Source of the DNA: an uncultured Blautia sp.
GTDB taxonomy: Bacteria; Bacillota; Clostridia; Lachnospirales; Lachnospiraceae
Direction: 5' to 3'
DNA length: 64,000 nucleotides
NCBI GenBank assembly: GCA_934394545.1
Contig: CAKRRG010000007.1
Location: forward strand, 1 to 64,000
In this document: piece after piece, positions 44,322 to 53,680 of the stretch
Layout: every line of letters starts with the position of its first letter
Numbering within the stretch: position 1 is the stretch's first letter
Notes under the pieces: generated by a model
The model's input: only the letters and a program-made list of their open reading frames with translations
Databases searched by the model: none
What the model was told of the DNA's origin: nothing
Translations under genes and position numbers: made by a program

Positions 44322-44700
44322 CCTGATTTTCTCCATCTGTTTCATCTGTTTCAGCATTTCCAGCAGATTCTTCTGAATTATCCTTACCTCCAGAAGCTTC
44401 TTCCTTCTGCACCAGATATTCATTCACCATAGTCACGCTGCCGCTGGTCGCTACTGCATCTTTATTCACCTGCCGGGGCACCGGAGTCGGAGTCGGACTT
44501 GGTGTAGGGGTGATTTTCATAACGCCCTGAGATGCCGCATCCGGTACCTTCACCGTCTTTTTCCCGCAGGCACAGCTGCCGGCAAAAATCACGATTACGA
44601 ACAGGAGCACAGCCAGAATCCCGCCCTTGATCCATTGCTCCCGATTCTTCCTGTAGCTTCTCTTTATTCTTCTTATCAGAATACGTATTTTTGCTCTCAT
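44302..44700 (-). CDS. Small single-pass membrane protein, unknown function
   Basis: 132 residues. A basic N-terminus (RIKRSYRKNREQWIK) is followed by a membrane segment (about 27-44), then a Pro/Thr-rich stretch (TPTPSPTPTPVP) and an acidic, low-complexity C-terminus (Glu, Asp, Gly, Asn). It is predicted to sit with the C-terminus outside. CGGAGG lies upstream of the ATG at 44700; the frame opens 11 codons earlier but inside lepA. It overlaps hemW by 20 bp. No function proposed; its interposition between lepA and hemW is notable. Confidence 0.7.
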   Translation of the reverse strand: MRAKIRILIRRIKRSYRKNREQWIKGGILAVLLFVIVIFAGSCACGKKTVKVPDAASQGVMKITPTPSPTPTPVPRQVNKDAVATSGSVTMVNEYLVQKEEASGGKDNSEESAGNAETDETDGENQDGNKEE

Positions 44701-44722
44701 CTGATAACCTCCGCTTCCGGAA

Positions 44723-46531
44723 TTAATTTTCATCCAGTTTCAGTACACTCATAAATGCTTTCTGCGGAATCTCTACATTTCCAACCTGACGCATTCTTTT
44801 TTTACCTTCCTTCTGTTTCTCCAGAAGCTTCTTCTTACGTGAAATATCACCACCGTAACATTTTGCAAGAACGTCTTTCCGCATAGCTCTGACAGTCTCA
44901 CGGGCAATGATCTTACTTCCCACCGCAGCCTGGATGGGAATCTCGAACAGCTGACGGGGAATCTCATCCTTCAGCTTCTCACACATCTTACGGCCTCTCT
45001 CATAAGCAGTATCTGCATGTACAATGAAAGAAAGAGCATCAACCTCTTCTTTATTTACCAGGATATCCAGCTTCACAAGCTCACTTCTCTCATAACCGCA
45101 AAGCTCATAATCCAGAGACGCATATCCTCTGGAACGGGACTTCAGGGCATCAAAGAAGTCGTAAATGATCTCATTCAACGGAAGCTTATACTTCAGAAGT
45201 GCACGAGTCTCTTCCATATATTCCATGCCAAGATACTGTCCACGGCGTTCCTGACAAAGATCCATAATAGCACCGATAAATTCTGTAGTTACCATGATCT
45301 CCGCATTTACAATAGGCTCTTCCATATATTCAATTTCAGACGGGTCCGGAAGGTTGGTCGGATTTGTCAGATCGATAACTTCACCATTTGTCTTATGAAT
45401 CTTGTAAATAACACTAGGCGCAGTAGTAACAAGATCCAGATCATATTCTCGTTCCAGACGCTCCTGAATAATCTCCAGATGAAGCAGTCCAAGGAAACCA
45501 CAGCGGAATCCGAATCCAAGTGCTACCGATGTCTCTGGCTCATAGAATAAAGCAGCATCATTTAACTGCAATTTCTCCAAAGCATCTCGAAGATCTCCGT
45601 ATTTCGCACCGTCAGCCGGATAAAGTCCACAATAAACCATTGGGTTTACCTTCTTATATCCAGGCAGTGCTTTCTCACATGGACGATTATTATCCGTGAT
45701 CGTATCACCTACTCGAGTATCTCGTACATTCTTAATGCTGGCTGTGATATAACCAACCATTCCTGCGGTCAGCTCCTCACACGGAATAAACTGACCCGCT
45801 CCAAAATATCCTACCTCTACAACCTCTGCCACAAATCCGGTAGCCATCATCCGGATAGAGGTACCCTTGCGTACCTTTCCGTCCACCATACGACAGAATA
45901 CGATAGCGCCTTTATAAGAGTCATAAATGGAGTCAAAAATAAGTGCCTTCATTGGTGCGTCCGGATCTCCTGTGGGCGCCGGGATCTTCGCAACCACCTG
46001 TTCCAGAACCTGATCTACATTCAAACCTGTTTTGGCAGAAATCTGTGGTGCATCCTGTGCTTCAAGACCGATCACATCTTCAATCTCATTGATCACACGC
46101 TCCGGCTCTGCACTGGGAAGATCCACCTTATTGATCACAGGAATAACCTCAAGATCGTGATCCAGTGCCATATAAACATTCGCCAATGTCTGTGCCTCAA
46201 TTCCCTGGGCAGCATCTACCACAAGGATCGCGCCATCGCAGGCTGCAAGGCTTCGTGAAACCTCATAATTAAAATCCACATGCCCAGGTGTATCGATCAG
46301 GTTAAAAATATACTCTTCCCCGTCTTTTCCATGATATACGGTACGGACAGCCTGAGACTTGATCGTGATTCCTCGTTCTCTCTCAAGATCCATATTATCC
46401 AGAACCTGCGCCTGCATTTCTCTTTCTGTCAGAAGGCCTGTCATCTCTATGATTCTGTCGGCCAGTGTGGATTTACCATGGTCAATATGTGCAATAATAC
46501 AAAAATTTCGAATTTTATTCTGGTCTGTCAT
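44723..46531 (-). CDS. lepA: Elongation factor 4 (ribosome back-translocase)
   Basis: 602 residues, typical EF4/LepA. The GTPase domain shows [34 protein letters not shown] and [11 protein letters not shown]. Domains II-V follow, with the LepA-specific C-terminal region ([21 protein letters not shown]). It acts on the ribosome during stalled or stressed translation. ATG at 46531 is chosen over the ATG 9 bp upstream because AGGAGG lies 10 nt before it and too close to the earlier one. Promoter at 46581-46610. Confidence 0.97.
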   Translation of the reverse strand: MTDQNKIRNFCIIAHIDHGKSTLADRIIEMTGLLTEREMQAQVLDNMDLERERGITIKSQAVRTVYHGKDGEEYIFNLIDTPGHVDFNYEVSRSLAACDGAILVVDAAQGIEAQTLANVYMALDHDLEVIPVINKVDLPSAEPERVINEIEDVIGLEAQDAPQISAKTGLNVDQVLEQVVAKIPAPTGDPDAPMKALIFDSIYDSYKGAIVFCRMVDGKVRKGTSIRMMATGFVAEVVEVGYFGAGQFIPCEELTAGMVGYITASIKNVRDTRVGDTITDNNRPCEKALPGYKKVNPMVYCGLYPADGAKYGDLRDALEKLQLNDAALFYEPETSVALGFGFRCGFLGLLHLEIIQERLEREYDLDLVTTAPSVIYKIHKTNGEVIDLTNPTNLPDPSEIEYMEEPIVNAEIMVTTEFIGAIMDLCQERRGQYLGMEYMEETRALLKYKLPLNEIIYDFFDALKSRSRGYASLDYELCGYERSELVKLDILVNKEEVDALSFIVHADTAYERGRKMCEKLKDEIPRQLFEIPIQAAVGSKIIARETVRAMRKDVLAKCYGGDISRKKKLLEKQKEGKKRMRQVGNVEIPQKAFMSVLKLDEN

Positions 46532-46580
46532 TCCAGACATTCCTCCTCTGGTTATGCTATGCTGTTTTTTTCTATCAAGA

Positions 46581-46610
46581 GATTATATCACAGATTAATT
46601 CCGTTTGTCA
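46581..46610 (-). promoter_or_regulatory. Sigma-A promoter of lepA
   Basis: GTGACA (46605-46610), 18 bp, TATAAT (46581-46586), with extended -10 TGA in front, on the minus strand. Confidence 0.7.
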
Positions 46611-46637
46611 CTGTCTTTTCGATTACTGTTTACATTA

Positions 46638-47816
46638 CTATTTGCCACTTTTTCCAGCTCCACTTCCTTTTAGTACCCTGTTCAGGATATCCGCAAAAGG
46701 TTCCATGGCATTTTTCACCTCCTGCACAGTGTTTGTCTGGGCTCCGGCTTCCAGAAGCAAGGCTCTTTTTCGCAGATGAAGATTATAACGAAGACCAGCC
46801 AGATAAATTCCTCTGTAAAAAGTGGGATAATATAGCGCTGCCTGATATTCCAGCTGAAAGGAAAAGGCCAGATTGTCCTGTATGTATGGGTTTGGCAGAT
46901 AGGAAACCGCGCCCTGGCTGTTGGTATAACTTAATCCGTTATAAAAAAGGACCTGCGCCGTAGCTTTTCCATTTATTTCGGTCACAAGCCGCCTGTCCTC
47001 CGGGATTCCATCTCTGTGAAGATCGATCACCACTTCCACAGAGGGATTCTCTTTCAGTATGTTTTCCACATAAGTACATGCATAATCATAAGCCTTACTC
47101 CTGTCAAGTTCTCCGCTCATCATATCGAAGGCTTCCTTCACATGAATTACCTGATAGCCGTATTTTTCCTTCAGAAGGCTGGCGAGATAATTTCCAACTC
47201 CAACAATAGTATCCTCTTCTACCCCCTCCCTGGAATCAGAAAACGTTTCCTGCGAATGACTATGATAAATAAGAATCTGGGGTTCCAAGGGGCCATGGCT
47301 CAGGGAAAAATCCTCGGCCAGAAATTCAGCTGCATTTATTTTTACAGCAGAAGCATCTGTATTTTCATCCACAATGTAAAAATGATTCATAAGATAATCA
47401 TAATCAGACAGCTTGTCCCTGGACAAATCCAGAATAGGATGCGGTAGAACTGTACCAGCCACCTCCAGACTGCTCTTAACATTTTCTTCCCGCTTTATGC
47501 CTTCTTCTTTTTTCTCTTCTTCCTTTTTCTCCTCTTCCTTCTTCTCCTCTTCCTTTTTTTCTTCTTCCCTTTTTTTCTCTTCCTGCTCCAGTTTTCCCAG
47601 ATACGTTCCATTTCTCTTCTTGATTTCAGTCAGCGTTTCGCTATCCATTTCCAGCCAGGCTTCCTGCACCTTTTCTTCCGTAAAGCAATAGAATGGGAAC
47701 TGCCTATACATATTCTGCAATACTTTCCACAGGGAAAAAGGCTCTGGCAGCATTGCCAGAACTACAAAAAAACACAGACAAAGAAACACACAGAAAGCCT
47801 TCTGGACTTTTGTCAC
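46638..47816 (-). CDS. spoIIP: Stage II sporulation protein P
   Basis: 392 residues. One N-terminal membrane segment (about 7-24) anchors the protein; the amidase/endopeptidase SpoIIP domain starts near 170 with ILIYHSHSQETFSD, and includes IDLHRDGIP and LEAGAQTNTVQEV, the metal-binding and catalytic residues. With SpoIID it degrades septal peptidoglycan during engulfment. Residues about 78-111 are a Glu/Lys repeat tract (EEEKK units). It starts with GTG behind GAGGTG. A possible sigma-E promoter lies at 47838-47865. It follows gpr, as in Bacillus. Confidence 0.93.
   Translation of the reverse strand: MTKVQKAFCVFLCLCFFVVLAMLPEPFSLWKVLQNMYRQFPFYCFTEEKVQEAWLEMDSETLTEIKKRNGTYLGKLEQEEKKREEEKKEEEKKEEEKKEEEKKEEGIKREENVKSSLEVAGTVLPHPILDLSRDKLSDYDYLMNHFYIVDENTDASAVKINAAEFLAEDFSLSHGPLEPQILIYHSHSQETFSDSREGVEEDTIVGVGNYLASLLKEKYGYQVIHVKEAFDMMSGELDRSKAYDYACTYVENILKENPSVEVVIDLHRDGIPEDRRLVTEINGKATAQVLFYNGLSYTNSQGAVSYLPNPYIQDNLAFSFQLEYQAALYYPTFYRGIYLAGLRYNLHLRKRALLLEAGAQTNTVQEVKNAMEPFADILNRVLKGSGAGKSGK
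47484..47585 (-). repeat. Coding 15-bp repeat in spoIIP (Glu/Lys tract)
   Basis: About five near-identical units encoding EEEKK lie between the membrane anchor and the catalytic domain. Plus-strand composition is almost entirely C/T. The unit length keeps the frame if copies change. Confidence 0.75.
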
Positions 47817-47837
47817 GAAATCACCTCTTTTAAGGTT

Positions 47838-47865
47838 ATCCTATGACAAAGCCTGTCTCTATATG
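47838..47865 (-). promoter_or_regulatory. Possible sporulation (sigma-E-like) promoter of spoIIP
   Basis: CATATA (47860-47865), 14 bp, CATAGGAT (47838-47845) resembles the sigma-E pattern (-35 ATA-rich, 14 bp, CATACAAT) just before spoIIP. Weakly supported. Confidence 0.35.
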
Positions 47866-47888
47866 TTTCTTTTTTCGTTTTTCACCAT

Positions 47889-48800
47889 TTAGACCTGCTG
47901 TGAAAATGTCATATTCAATCCTTCTGAAATGGTAAAGCTCAGATATTTTACAGTTTCATCCACATCCTTTGGTGTTACAAACATACCGTGAAGATGAGGA
48001 GCAATCATTTCTTCCAGAAACTCCTTTTGTTCCGTTTCCTCCAAAGTCTCCAGAAGATGCGCCATGGCATCATGAACGATCGTTGCCGCATCCACAACAG
48101 TAGGAACTCCGATTCCGATCACCTTCACCTTCAGATTTTCCTCAGTAAGACCATTCCTGTGATTTCCCACTCCCGAACCAGGTGTAATCCCAGTGTCTGT
48201 GATCTGAATCGTCCGATTCAGCCGCCTGGTACTCCTTGCCGCAAGGGCATCTACTGCAATCACCACATCAGGATGGGTAAGCTTCACCACCCCTTCAATG
48301 ATTTCCGAGGTTTCCATCCCTGTCTGCCCCATTACTCCTGGAGCAATTCCACTAATCGCATGTAAAGGTTCCTTTTCCGTACTTTTCAATCCGTACTCTC
48401 GAATCAGGTGCCGTGTCATGTGAAGATTTCCGATTACCTCAGGACCAAGAGAGTCTGCGGTTATCGCCTGATTTCCCAGGCCTACCACAAGAACAGATTT
48501 CTCTTTTTCCAAACCAATAAGCTGACGCAGATGTCTGGAAAGCTCTTCAGACACTTCTCTGTGGTAATCTTCATCCGGTAAAGAAAGTCCCTCCGCCTCA
48601 ATTGTAATATATGTTCCCTGAGGTCTTCCCATTGCCCTTGCACCATTCTCTGTAATGATTCTTACCACAGTTGTTCTAATATCCTTTTCCTGATCATACT
48701 CCTCTTGCACCTCTACGCCCCGCACCTCTACGTTTCCCTCTGTAAACCGTTCTCTGGCCTCCACCGCCAGGTCTGTTCTGATTTTATAACTTCCCAGCAT
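47889..48800 (-). CDS. gpr: Germination protease (GPR) of small acid-soluble spore proteins
   Basis: 303 residues. The propeptide end and start read YKIRTDLAVEARERFTEG; the protease body follows (VVGLGNQAITADSLGP, ISGIAPGVMGQTGMETSEI, VIAVDALAARS, GSGVGNHR). GPR degrades SASPs at germination to release amino acids and free DNA. ATG at 48800 is chosen for upstream GGAGGA; the frame is open 25 codons further but the extra residues are atypical. Together with spoIIP it shows the organism forms spores. Confidence 0.93.
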   Translation of the reverse strand: MLGSYKIRTDLAVEARERFTEGNVEVRGVEVQEEYDQEKDIRTTVVRIITENGARAMGRPQGTYITIEAEGLSLPDEDYHREVSEELSRHLRQLIGLEKEKSVLVVGLGNQAITADSLGPEVIGNLHMTRHLIREYGLKSTEKEPLHAISGIAPGVMGQTGMETSEIIEGVVKLTHPDVVIAVDALAARSTRRLNRTIQITDTGITPGSGVGNHRNGLTEENLKVKVIGIGVPTVVDAATIVHDAMAHLLETLEETEQKEFLEEMIAPHLHGMFVTPKDVDETVKYLSFTISEGLNMTFSQQV

Positions 48801-48858
48801 ACCGCTTTCCTCCAATATTTTTTCTATGTAAACTCCCCATTTTTTGCAAAAATATGTA

Positions 48859-48887
48859 TTGACAATCACAGCCAATTATTATAAACT
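48859..48887 (+). promoter_or_regulatory. Promoter of rpsT
   Basis: A consensus TTGACA (48859-48864) with AT-rich -10 candidates: TATAAA at 15 bp or TAAACT at 17 bp. The exact -10 is ambiguous. It drives the ribosomal protein gene on the plus strand. Confidence 0.6.
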
Positions 48888-48971
48888 ATATAAGCATGTT
48901 CATAGGAACGCCCGTGTCTGTTCTTATGAAACAGGAATTTTAATATCACTCACGAATTGGAGGTGTACGAA

Positions 48972-49235
48972 TTGGCTAACATCAAATCTGCAAAAAAGAG
49001 AATTTTAGTTAACAGAACAAAAGCTGCGAGAAACAAATCCATCCGTTCTGCTGTTAAGACATCTATCAGAAAAGTGGATGCAGCAGTAGCTAACAACGAT
49101 AAGGCAGCAGCAGAGGTTGCATTAAAAGAGGCTATCTCTACAATCAGCAAAGCAACTTCCAAAGGTGTTTATCACAAAAACAACTGCGCTAGAAAAGTTT
49201 CCCGTTTATCCAAAGCCGTTAACAGCATTGGCTAA
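48972..49235 (+). CDS. rpsT: Small ribosomal subunit protein bS20
   Basis: 87 residues, the size of S20, a 16S rRNA-binding protein of the 30S body. It reads LANIKSAKKRILVNRTKAARNKS, then the basic helical bundle to KAVNSIG. I choose the TTG at 48972, because GGAGGTG precedes it by 6 nt and S20 normally begins M-A-N-I-K-S-A; the frame is open to 48957 but that TTG overlaps the ribosome site. A non-ATG start may limit its synthesis. It stands alone, convergent with holA. Confidence 0.96.
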   Translation: MANIKSAKKRILVNRTKAARNKSIRSAVKTSIRKVDAAVANNDKAAAEVALKEAISTISKATSKGVYHKNNCARKVSRLSKAVNSIG

Positions 49236-49279
49236 TAGATATCAGAATTTTTAGTTATAAGCTTATAAGTGAAAATTAA

Positions 49280-49310
49280 GGCAGTCGAACCGTCATCGAC
49301 TGCCTTTTTT
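49280..49310. terminator. Terminator between rpsT and holA
   Basis: GGCAGTCGA (49280-49288) and TCGACTGCC (49296-49304) with six T after on the plus strand; TTAATTTTC follows on the minus strand, so it can serve holA as well. Confidence 0.88.
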
Positions 49311-49325
49311 CCTGTTTACCGCTTA

Positions 49326-50312
49326 TTACGCTCTTGCAGAACTGTATTTCACAATTAAAAGCTCCACACTAAGCACATCTTGAAGCCTGCCTGTTTTTAC
49401 TGCTTCTTCCGCATCTACGAAATCAGTTACAGCCTGACGAAGTTCGCTGATCCTGTAGGATCTGGCGCAGGAAGCTATGTTTTTCACAACAAAGGAAGGC
49501 ACTCCAAGTCTTGATGCCATCTCCGGCTGAGGGATTCCCTCTTCCATATACTCTTTTACCAGAAGCAGCTGCCGAAACTGCTTGGCCAGAAGAAACAGAA
49601 TCCTCATAGGCGGCTCCTTCAGGGTAAGAAGATCGTAATAGAGCTCCAAAGCTCTTTTCTGGTTTCTTTCCGTTACAGCACGAACCATATCAAAAATTTT
49701 ATTCTGTGTCTGCGTCGTACAAACTTCCTGAATATCCTCTCCGGTAACCACATCCCTGTCCCCGGTATAGGAGATCAGTTTTTCCAGTTCCATACGCAGA
49801 TTTCCCATGTCCACTCCCGTCATGGTAAGCAAAAGCTCCATATCCCGCTGAGTGATCATCTTTCCCTCTTTTTTCAGAAGTCCGGCAGCCCAGCGCATCA
49901 GGGTTTTCTCATCCTGCACAACAAATTCCCCAATACCTCCCACAGCCTTCACAGCCTTATACATACGGCTTCTTTTATCTACCTCATTCTCTGCAAAAAT
50001 GAGGCAGAGATAATCCGGCAGTTCTTTCATATAATCTGCCAGTTCCTCACATTTATTCTTAAAAAATCCGGTATCCTCCAGAAGAATCACTCTGCGCTCT
50101 GCAAAAAAGGGCATGGTTTCACAAAGATCGATCAGCTCCTTCACATCAACATTTCGTCCCTCATAATGATTGAAGTTCATGGTATCTCCATCCGGATTCA
50201 GTGCCTGTACCAGCCTGTGCTTGTACTGCTGCTTTAAATAAGCCTCCTCACCATATAACAAATATGCCTGTTTAAAATTCCCTGTTTTTATATCTTCCTG
50301 GATGTTTTTCAA
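49326..50312 (-). CDS. holA: DNA polymerase III delta subunit
   Basis: 328 residues, clamp-loader delta subunit. The N-terminal domain reads AYLLYGEEAYLKQQYK; NFNHYEGRNVDVKEL and FFAERRVILLED are conserved; the C-terminal helical region (LFLLAKQFRQLLLVKEYMEEG) matches the family. It opens the beta clamp for loading on DNA. A TTG start at 50312 is chosen because CAGGAG lies upstream; the frame opens 8 codons earlier. In many Firmicutes holA follows comEC, as here, and rpsT is the convergent neighbour. A hairpin lies in its leader at 50351-50368. Confidence 0.93.
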   Translation of the reverse strand: MKNIQEDIKTGNFKQAYLLYGEEAYLKQQYKHRLVQALNPDGDTMNFNHYEGRNVDVKELIDLCETMPFFAERRVILLEDTGFFKNKCEELADYMKELPDYLCLIFAENEVDKRSRMYKAVKAVGGIGEFVVQDEKTLMRWAAGLLKKEGKMITQRDMELLLTMTGVDMGNLRMELEKLISYTGDRDVVTGEDIQEVCTTQTQNKIFDMVRAVTERNQKRALELYYDLLTLKEPPMRILFLLAKQFRQLLLVKEYMEEGIPQPEMASRLGVPSFVVKNIASCARSYRISELRQAVTDFVDAEEAVKTGRLQDVLSVELLIVKYSSARA

Positions 50313-50350
50313 AATATACACTCCTGTTATATCCAATATTATGATGATAC

Positions 50351-50368
50351 CAGGGGCAAAAGCCCCTG
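50351..50368 (-). other. Hairpin in the comEC-holA gap
   Basis: CAGGGGC / GCCCCTG with a 4-nt loop, immediately after the comEC stop. No T-run follows, so it is not a clear terminator; it could slow transcription or protect an mRNA end. Confidence 0.4.
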
Positions 50369-50369
50369 A

Positions 50370-52661
50370 CTATAAAACCATACCACAATTTACATTTTTA
50401 TAAAAGCACATTTTAATCCTGTTTTCCAAAAGCACCCGCACTGCACCACTCTCCATAGTAAAGCCAATCTTACAGTCAGCTGCTTTCAATCGTTCCACGG
50501 TTTCCACAGACGGATGTCCGTAGGTGTTCGTTAGGGAACAGGAAATCACACCATACTCCGGCCTCACAGTGTCAAGAAACATTTGGCAAGTAGAATAACG
50601 AGATCCATGGTGCCCTATTTTCAAAAAATCCACATCCTCTAAAAGTCTTTCGGAAAGCAGTTTCTTCTCTGTTTCCTCTCCTACATCACCTGTAAACAAG
50701 GCAATAAAATTCTCATATTTTGCCTGAAGCACCATACCTTCTTCATTCACATCTGCCCCGGAAGCCCCGGCAAAAGGTGCCACAATCTTAAGCTGCAATT
50801 TTCCTGCACGAATCAGATCCCCGGATTTCAGTTTTTTTACAGAGATTCCGGTTTTCTTGGCAAGAAATTCTAACTTTCTCCAGGCTTCAGGCGGATTTTC
50901 CCATTCAGGAAGATAAAGACAACTGATTTTTACAGAATTTAACCCGGAAGCTGTCAGTTCGAGAATTTCTTGTATCCCGCTGATGTGATCCTGATCTGTA
51001 TGTGAAACAAAAATACCATGGATTCTGGAAATCCCCTGATTTTTCAGATAAGGCAAAATCTGGTACTGCCCTACTCCTGATTTACTGCTGCTCCCTCCAT
51101 CTATCAGAAAGCAATTCCCCTCAGGAGTTCGCAGCACGATTCCATCCCCTTGTCCCACATCCAGACAGGTAATAGAGAAAGGCTCCTGCCCACGCCACAC
51201 CAGGAGAAGTAATGCCAGACTCACGATTATCAATCCGGCTGTTTTCCTGCTGATGCCATTCTTTATCTGTTCTCTTTTTTTGTATGTAAATATTGCAAAT
51301 GCTGCTCCCAGCAAAATATAATACACTGCTATCTGCCACAGTCTTGGCTGCCCTGTGATCCATGTACAAAAAGGAAGGTTGCCGGACAGTTCGCATAGCT
51401 TTTCATATAGTTCTGCCAGAAGCCTGCCTGGAAAAACAGCCACACTTCCCAGTTTCTGACTTACACAGCCCAGAATAAGCCCTGCAACACCACTTCCAAG
51501 GACAATCCCTACCGTAGGCAGTACGATCAGATTCAAAAATATTCCGATCAACGACACCTCTCCAAAAAAATACAGAGATACCGGCAGCATAGTCAGCTGA
51601 ATTCCAAGAGAGGCTGCAAAAGCCGGAATTATTTTTCCGAAAATTTTTGCAATGCCTTTCTTTTCCTTTTTCATATAGCGGAACCTTCCATTCAGTGCGG
51701 GGATCACAACTCCAGCCCCTACCACAGCGCTAAATGATAAAAGGAACCCACTGGTATACAAGTATGCCCCGGAATCCGTCAGGATCAGCATTGCCGAAAC
51801 AGCCAGCGCAGTAGGAAGGTCATAGATCCGTCCGGTTATTTTTGCCCCCATTGCCAGAAGGAACATGCAGACGGCCCGCATAGTTGACACACTTCCTCCA
51901 GTCATAATGCCATATTGAAGCAGAAGTAAAAGAGAAACAATGCCAGACGGCCAGATTCCCAGCCCCAGCTTCATCAGCAGATTATAGAACCCAAGTCCAA
52001 GCATACTGATATGCAGACCGGAAATTGCCAACACATGAACAATTCCGCCCATCTGATACCGAAGCTTCGTTTCCTGTTCCAGGCCACTTTTATCCCCAAG
52101 AATGATTGCCTGAAAAATCCCCCCTTCATTTCCTGCAATTCTATTTAAAATGGTACTCAGATAATTGCGCAGTTCACAGATTCCCTGCCGATAAACCGAA
52201 TAATTTTCCGTTTTTTCCAGTAATTCCCCTTTTTTTAAAAAATAGAAAATATGCTGGCTTGCATAATACAGCTGGCTGTCAAATTCCCCAGGATTCCGCA
52301 TTTCCTGCACACGTTCCAGATTTCCGGACATCAAAACAACAGTCCCCGCCGGAACATTCTCTTTTTTCTTCATAAATACTTTTACATTTTCAATGGATAT
52401 CTTCTTCGATTGGCTTATCTTTTGATCATTGTTTGATTTGTAGATCAGATATGTATTTTTCAAATAAACAGCTTGTGAAATTTCATTCTCTGTGGTCTGC
52501 ACCACTTCCCCGCCAATAACAGCCCTGGGGTGGTCATCAATCCAGGAGATTACATTTTCCGGAACAGGATTTCCCCTGATAAGGGGGAACCCTGCCCGGT
52601 CAGCTATACACATGGAAAGAATCAACAGCAGACACACCATACAAAGTGGACGTCGTGTCAT
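50370..52661 (-). CDS. comEC: DNA uptake channel/nuclease ComEC
   Basis: 763 residues. A short N-terminal membrane region and OB-like domain are followed by the Competence domain with about eight membrane segments (GGIVHVLAISGLHISMLGLG to PTVGIVLGSGVAGLI). A metallo-beta-lactamase-like domain closes the protein, starting LDVGQGDGIVLR, with the metal motif SHTDQDH and later IGHHGSRYS. ComEC carries single-stranded DNA across the membrane. AAAGGAG precedes the ATG, 52 bp from the GerMN lipoprotein gene. comEA lies four genes upstream in the same run. Confidence 0.93.
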   Translation of the reverse strand: MTRRPLCMVCLLLILSMCIADRAGFPLIRGNPVPENVISWIDDHPRAVIGGEVVQTTENEISQAVYLKNTYLIYKSNNDQKISQSKKISIENVKVFMKKKENVPAGTVVLMSGNLERVQEMRNPGEFDSQLYYASQHIFYFLKKGELLEKTENYSVYRQGICELRNYLSTILNRIAGNEGGIFQAIILGDKSGLEQETKLRYQMGGIVHVLAISGLHISMLGLGFYNLLMKLGLGIWPSGIVSLLLLLQYGIMTGGSVSTMRAVCMFLLAMGAKITGRIYDLPTALAVSAMLILTDSGAYLYTSGFLLSFSAVVGAGVVIPALNGRFRYMKKEKKGIAKIFGKIIPAFAASLGIQLTMLPVSLYFFGEVSLIGIFLNLIVLPTVGIVLGSGVAGLILGCVSQKLGSVAVFPGRLLAELYEKLCELSGNLPFCTWITGQPRLWQIAVYYILLGAAFAIFTYKKREQIKNGISRKTAGLIIVSLALLLLVWRGQEPFSITCLDVGQGDGIVLRTPEGNCFLIDGGSSSKSGVGQYQILPYLKNQGISRIHGIFVSHTDQDHISGIQEILELTASGLNSVKISCLYLPEWENPPEAWRKLEFLAKKTGISVKKLKSGDLIRAGKLQLKIVAPFAGASGADVNEEGMVLQAKYENFIALFTGDVGEETEKKLLSERLLEDVDFLKIGHHGSRYSTCQMFLDTVRPEYGVISCSLTNTYGHPSVETVERLKAADCKIGFTMESGAVRVLLENRIKMCFYKNVNCGMVL

Positions 52662-52713
52662 TCAAAACTCCTTTGTTCTCACCAGTGGCAAAATTGTCTG
52701 CAAAAGTAAACTT

Positions 52714-53670
52714 CTACTGATTTTCTCCGCTCTGTTCCTCTACAAGAACCAGATCTGTATTTTTACTGAAAAGACTGTACAGGGAGGTTCCATCGCTGAA
52801 GGCTGCTTCTGTATTTCCTTCGATCGATATCTGCACTTTATCAGCAGAGGTGGTATCCAGAAGGGAATTCACAACTGAATAGATCATCGTATTCACCGGA
52901 ATATCCACTCCTGAATCAGAAAAAGCAGAACTGAAATCCACATAGCAGACATCATCAGATACCTCCACTCCAAGAATATCGGTATTCTGGGGAATTGTTG
53001 GATAATGCCCCTTCACCATAGGCCCCTTCGCCAGCTGCTCCAGAATCACCCTTTCTCTTGGAAGGATTCTTTTATAATAAACATTTCTCTGTTCCGTTAC
53101 AAGATGTTCTCCTGTTTTGTCTGTAAAATATAGGGTAAAAGTATCGTAACGGTAAGCATCCTTGTCTGAGCCCCACATTTCCACAAAGGTATTGCCATCA
53201 ATCACTCCAACAGCCTGTCCCTTGGAATCCTTAAGTTCCTGGGTTCCTATAAATATTTTCACCCCGGCTACTCCCGGAATCTGCAGAAATGTCCTTGCAA
53301 CTCCTGCCCGGACCAAGATTTCCCTGGTTCTTGAAATATTGCTGTAATCACTGTTAAATTCCAATTCCAGCAGCCCTTCATTTAACCGATAGGTTACAAG
53401 CTGGACTCCTGAAGGCAAGAGAGACTGATTCTCTCCACTTCCTTCCTGACTGTTCAGATGTCCCATCAGATCCTGAAGCATAAATTCTGCACTTTCCTGC
53501 TCCGGATAATAGCGGACCTTCATAACCTTTGTTTCTTCATGATTCAGATAATACAAGTAATACTGATTGCTGACGCTTTCGGTCTTTTCGCTCTTGGTTT
53601 CCACCGAACATCCGGTAAGAAGTCCAAGGATCAGAACCAGAGCCAGAACTGCACTCAAAACTCTCTTCAT
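52714..53670 (-). CDS. GerMN-domain lipoprotein
   Basis: 318 residues. The signal peptide ends in lipobox LLTGC (Cys20), so it is lipid-anchored. Two GerMN domains lie at about 70-160 (YYPEQESAEFMLQDL) and 190-290 (ILPRERVILEQLAKGP, DVCYVDFSSAF). GerMN domains occur in spore germination proteins and in lipoproteins of the cell envelope. ATG at 53670 has AGGAGG; the frame opens 20 codons earlier. It starts 10 bp after the histidine kinase, suggesting it is an output or a partner of the two-component system, as with LpqB/YycH-type lipoproteins. That is inference. Confidence 0.85.
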   Translation of the reverse strand: MKRVLSAVLALVLILGLLTGCSVETKSEKTESVSNQYYLYYLNHEETKVMKVRYYPEQESAEFMLQDLMGHLNSQEGSGENQSLLPSGVQLVTYRLNEGLLELEFNSDYSNISRTREILVRAGVARTFLQIPGVAGVKIFIGTQELKDSKGQAVGVIDGNTFVEMWGSDKDAYRYDTFTLYFTDKTGEHLVTEQRNVYYKRILPRERVILEQLAKGPMVKGHYPTIPQNTDILGVEVSDDVCYVDFSSAFSDSGVDIPVNTMIYSVVNSLLDTTSADKVQISIEGNTEAAFSDGTSLYSLFSKNTDLVLVEEQSGENQ

Positions 53671-53680
53671 CCGGCACCTC

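Noticed and set aside
47484..47585. Period-15 C/T-rich repeat considered as a CRISPR or satellite array
   Set aside because: It has no spacers and is in frame inside spoIIP, encoding EEEKK units.
48801..48860. A sigma-G/sigma-F promoter for gpr
   Set aside because: ATA-rich boxes exist, but no pair had correct spacing and sequence.
50351..50368. GC-rich hairpin as a terminator of comEC
   Set aside because: No T-run follows on either strand; listed only as a hairpin.
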